Part shown: in pieces, positions 63,608 to 64,000 of the stretch | How the letters are laid out: every line of letters starts with the position of its first letter | Numbering within the stretch: position 1 is the first letter of the stretch | Assembly: GCA_964057225.1 (NCBI GenBank) | Contig: OZ059898.1 | Coordinates: 19,817,267 to 19,881,266, forward strand | Length of the DNA stretch: 64,000 bases | Direction: 5' to 3' | DNA from: Auanema rhodensis | Lineage: Eukaryota; Nematoda; Chromadorea; Rhabditida; Rhabditidae | Notes under the pieces: model-generated | What the model was told of the DNA's origin: nothing | The model's database searches: none | Seen by the model: only the letters and a program-made list of their open reading frames with translations | Made by a program: the position numbers and the translations under genes

Positions 63608-64000
63608 TATGAGATTTTTCATCATCTTACAAGAAATTCAATTGAATCTAACATGAATTATTTTTTTGTTTTAAAAAGCACTGAATTTCATTGTTTCTTG
63701 TAATATTGGATTTGATTATTGCTTTGTTAGCTTCAAGATTTTTGCTACTACATGTGCTGTGTTTACTGCTCTAGCTGGTTTTCACTTTTTATGAGATTTT
63801 TCATCATCTTACAACAAATTCATTTAAATCTAACATGAATTATTTTTTTGTTTGAAAAAGCATTGAATTTCATTGTTTCTTGTAATATTGGATTTGATTA
63901 TTGCTTCGTTTGTTTTAAGATTTTGCTTCTGCATGTCCTGTGTTTACTGCTCTAGCTGGTTTTCACTTTTTATGAGATTTTTCATCATCTTACAAGAAAT
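63608..64000. repeat. Sat2 units 8-9 and partial unit 10
   Basis: Unit 8 (63608-63789, 182 bp) matches unit 4, with the palindrome at 63636-63647. Unit 9 (63790-63970, 181 bp) is the unit 1 form. The partial unit begins TATGAGATTTTTC and ends CAAGAAAT, the start of the palindrome type. Confidence 0.86.

Larger units (their letters stand above)
62359..64000. repeat. Sat2: 176-182-bp tandem satellite array (runs off the window)
   Basis: TATGAGATTTTTCATCATCT recurs at 62359, 62540, 62716, 62892, 63074, 63250, 63432, 63608, 63790 and 63971. Unit lengths are 181, 176, 176, 182, 176, 182, 176, 182 and 181 bp, plus a 30-bp partial unit. Short units have TGCATAGCTTCAGTG; long ones have a GTCCTGTGTTTACTG-like segment. 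It is AT-rich and head-to-tail in one orientation, with no coding frame evident. Length is near one nucleosome repeat. Confidence 0.95.

Noticed and set aside
1-64000. Match to named satellites such as Drosophila 1.688 or Tribolium TCAST
   Set aside because: Length class and AT richness are similar, but I see no convincing sequence match and could not run a search. No taxon is assigned.
62359-64000. Sat2 as alpha satellite because of its roughly 171-180-bp unit
   Set aside because: The sequence does not resemble alpha satellite and has no CENP-B box. The similarity is in length only.

Overview
The window is satellite DNA from end to end. I found no protein-coding gene, RNA gene, transposon, CRISPR array or unique spacer. 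Two head-to-tail tandem-repeat families fill it. Sat1 is a 351-bp AT-rich monomer, with 178 monomers (M1-M178) at 1-62357. Sat2 has 176-182-bp monomers at 62359-64000, with nine complete units and the start of a tenth. Every monomer lies in the same orientation. A long homogeneous array with nested higher-order repeats (HOR) is typical of centromeric, pericentromeric or subtelomeric heterochromatin in a eukaryote. An animal, possibly an insect, is plausible, but I do not recognise either family and cannot name the taxon.

Monomer numbering takes CATTGTCC as the monomer start. M1-M50 start at 1+351(n-1). M50 lacks one base, so M51-M123 start at 351(n-1). Later monomers shift further because of small deletions. 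I typed monomers by eye from shared variants, giving offsets within the monomer. G is the baseline. A has 226C. B has 111-112 TA and 211C. C has 65C, 150C, 158G, 162A, 201A, 250G and 256T; C' adds 3A. D has 111T, 150C and 162A; D' adds 201A, 250G and 256T. N has 24T, 65C and 123T; E is N plus 140C; F is N plus 45T; L has 24T and 123T. H has 31A, 45T, 76T, 192T and 211C; H' lacks 31A; M is H' plus 291A. I has 3A and 65C. J has 139A, 150C, 192T, 201A, 250G, 256T and 329A. K has 192T. O, P, Q, R, S and T are markedly diverged monomers.

Layout: 1-42119 is a homogenised core in which the series A-B-C-D-E-F-G-H-(I-H)-J-K-G-L-M restarts at 1, 10180, 20358 and 29133. Two long segments recur with offsets of 20,357 and 18,953 bp. 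From 42120 to 62357, diverged blocks (O-P-Q-R-S-T) alternate with core-type blocks, and mid-monomer recombinants are common. The last Sat1 monomer is truncated at about 62357 and passes directly into Sat2.

Nothing here is a gene system. The interest lies in how the array evolved: HOR births, in-register unequal exchanges and mapped mosaic breakpoints. It also lies in possible structural functions: a 9-bp/4-nt perfect hairpin, several palindromes, dinucleosome-sized monomers, a motif shared by both satellites that resembles half a CENP-B box, and CpG-decay-type variants. Type strings come from reading by eye; a computed alignment should confirm them.
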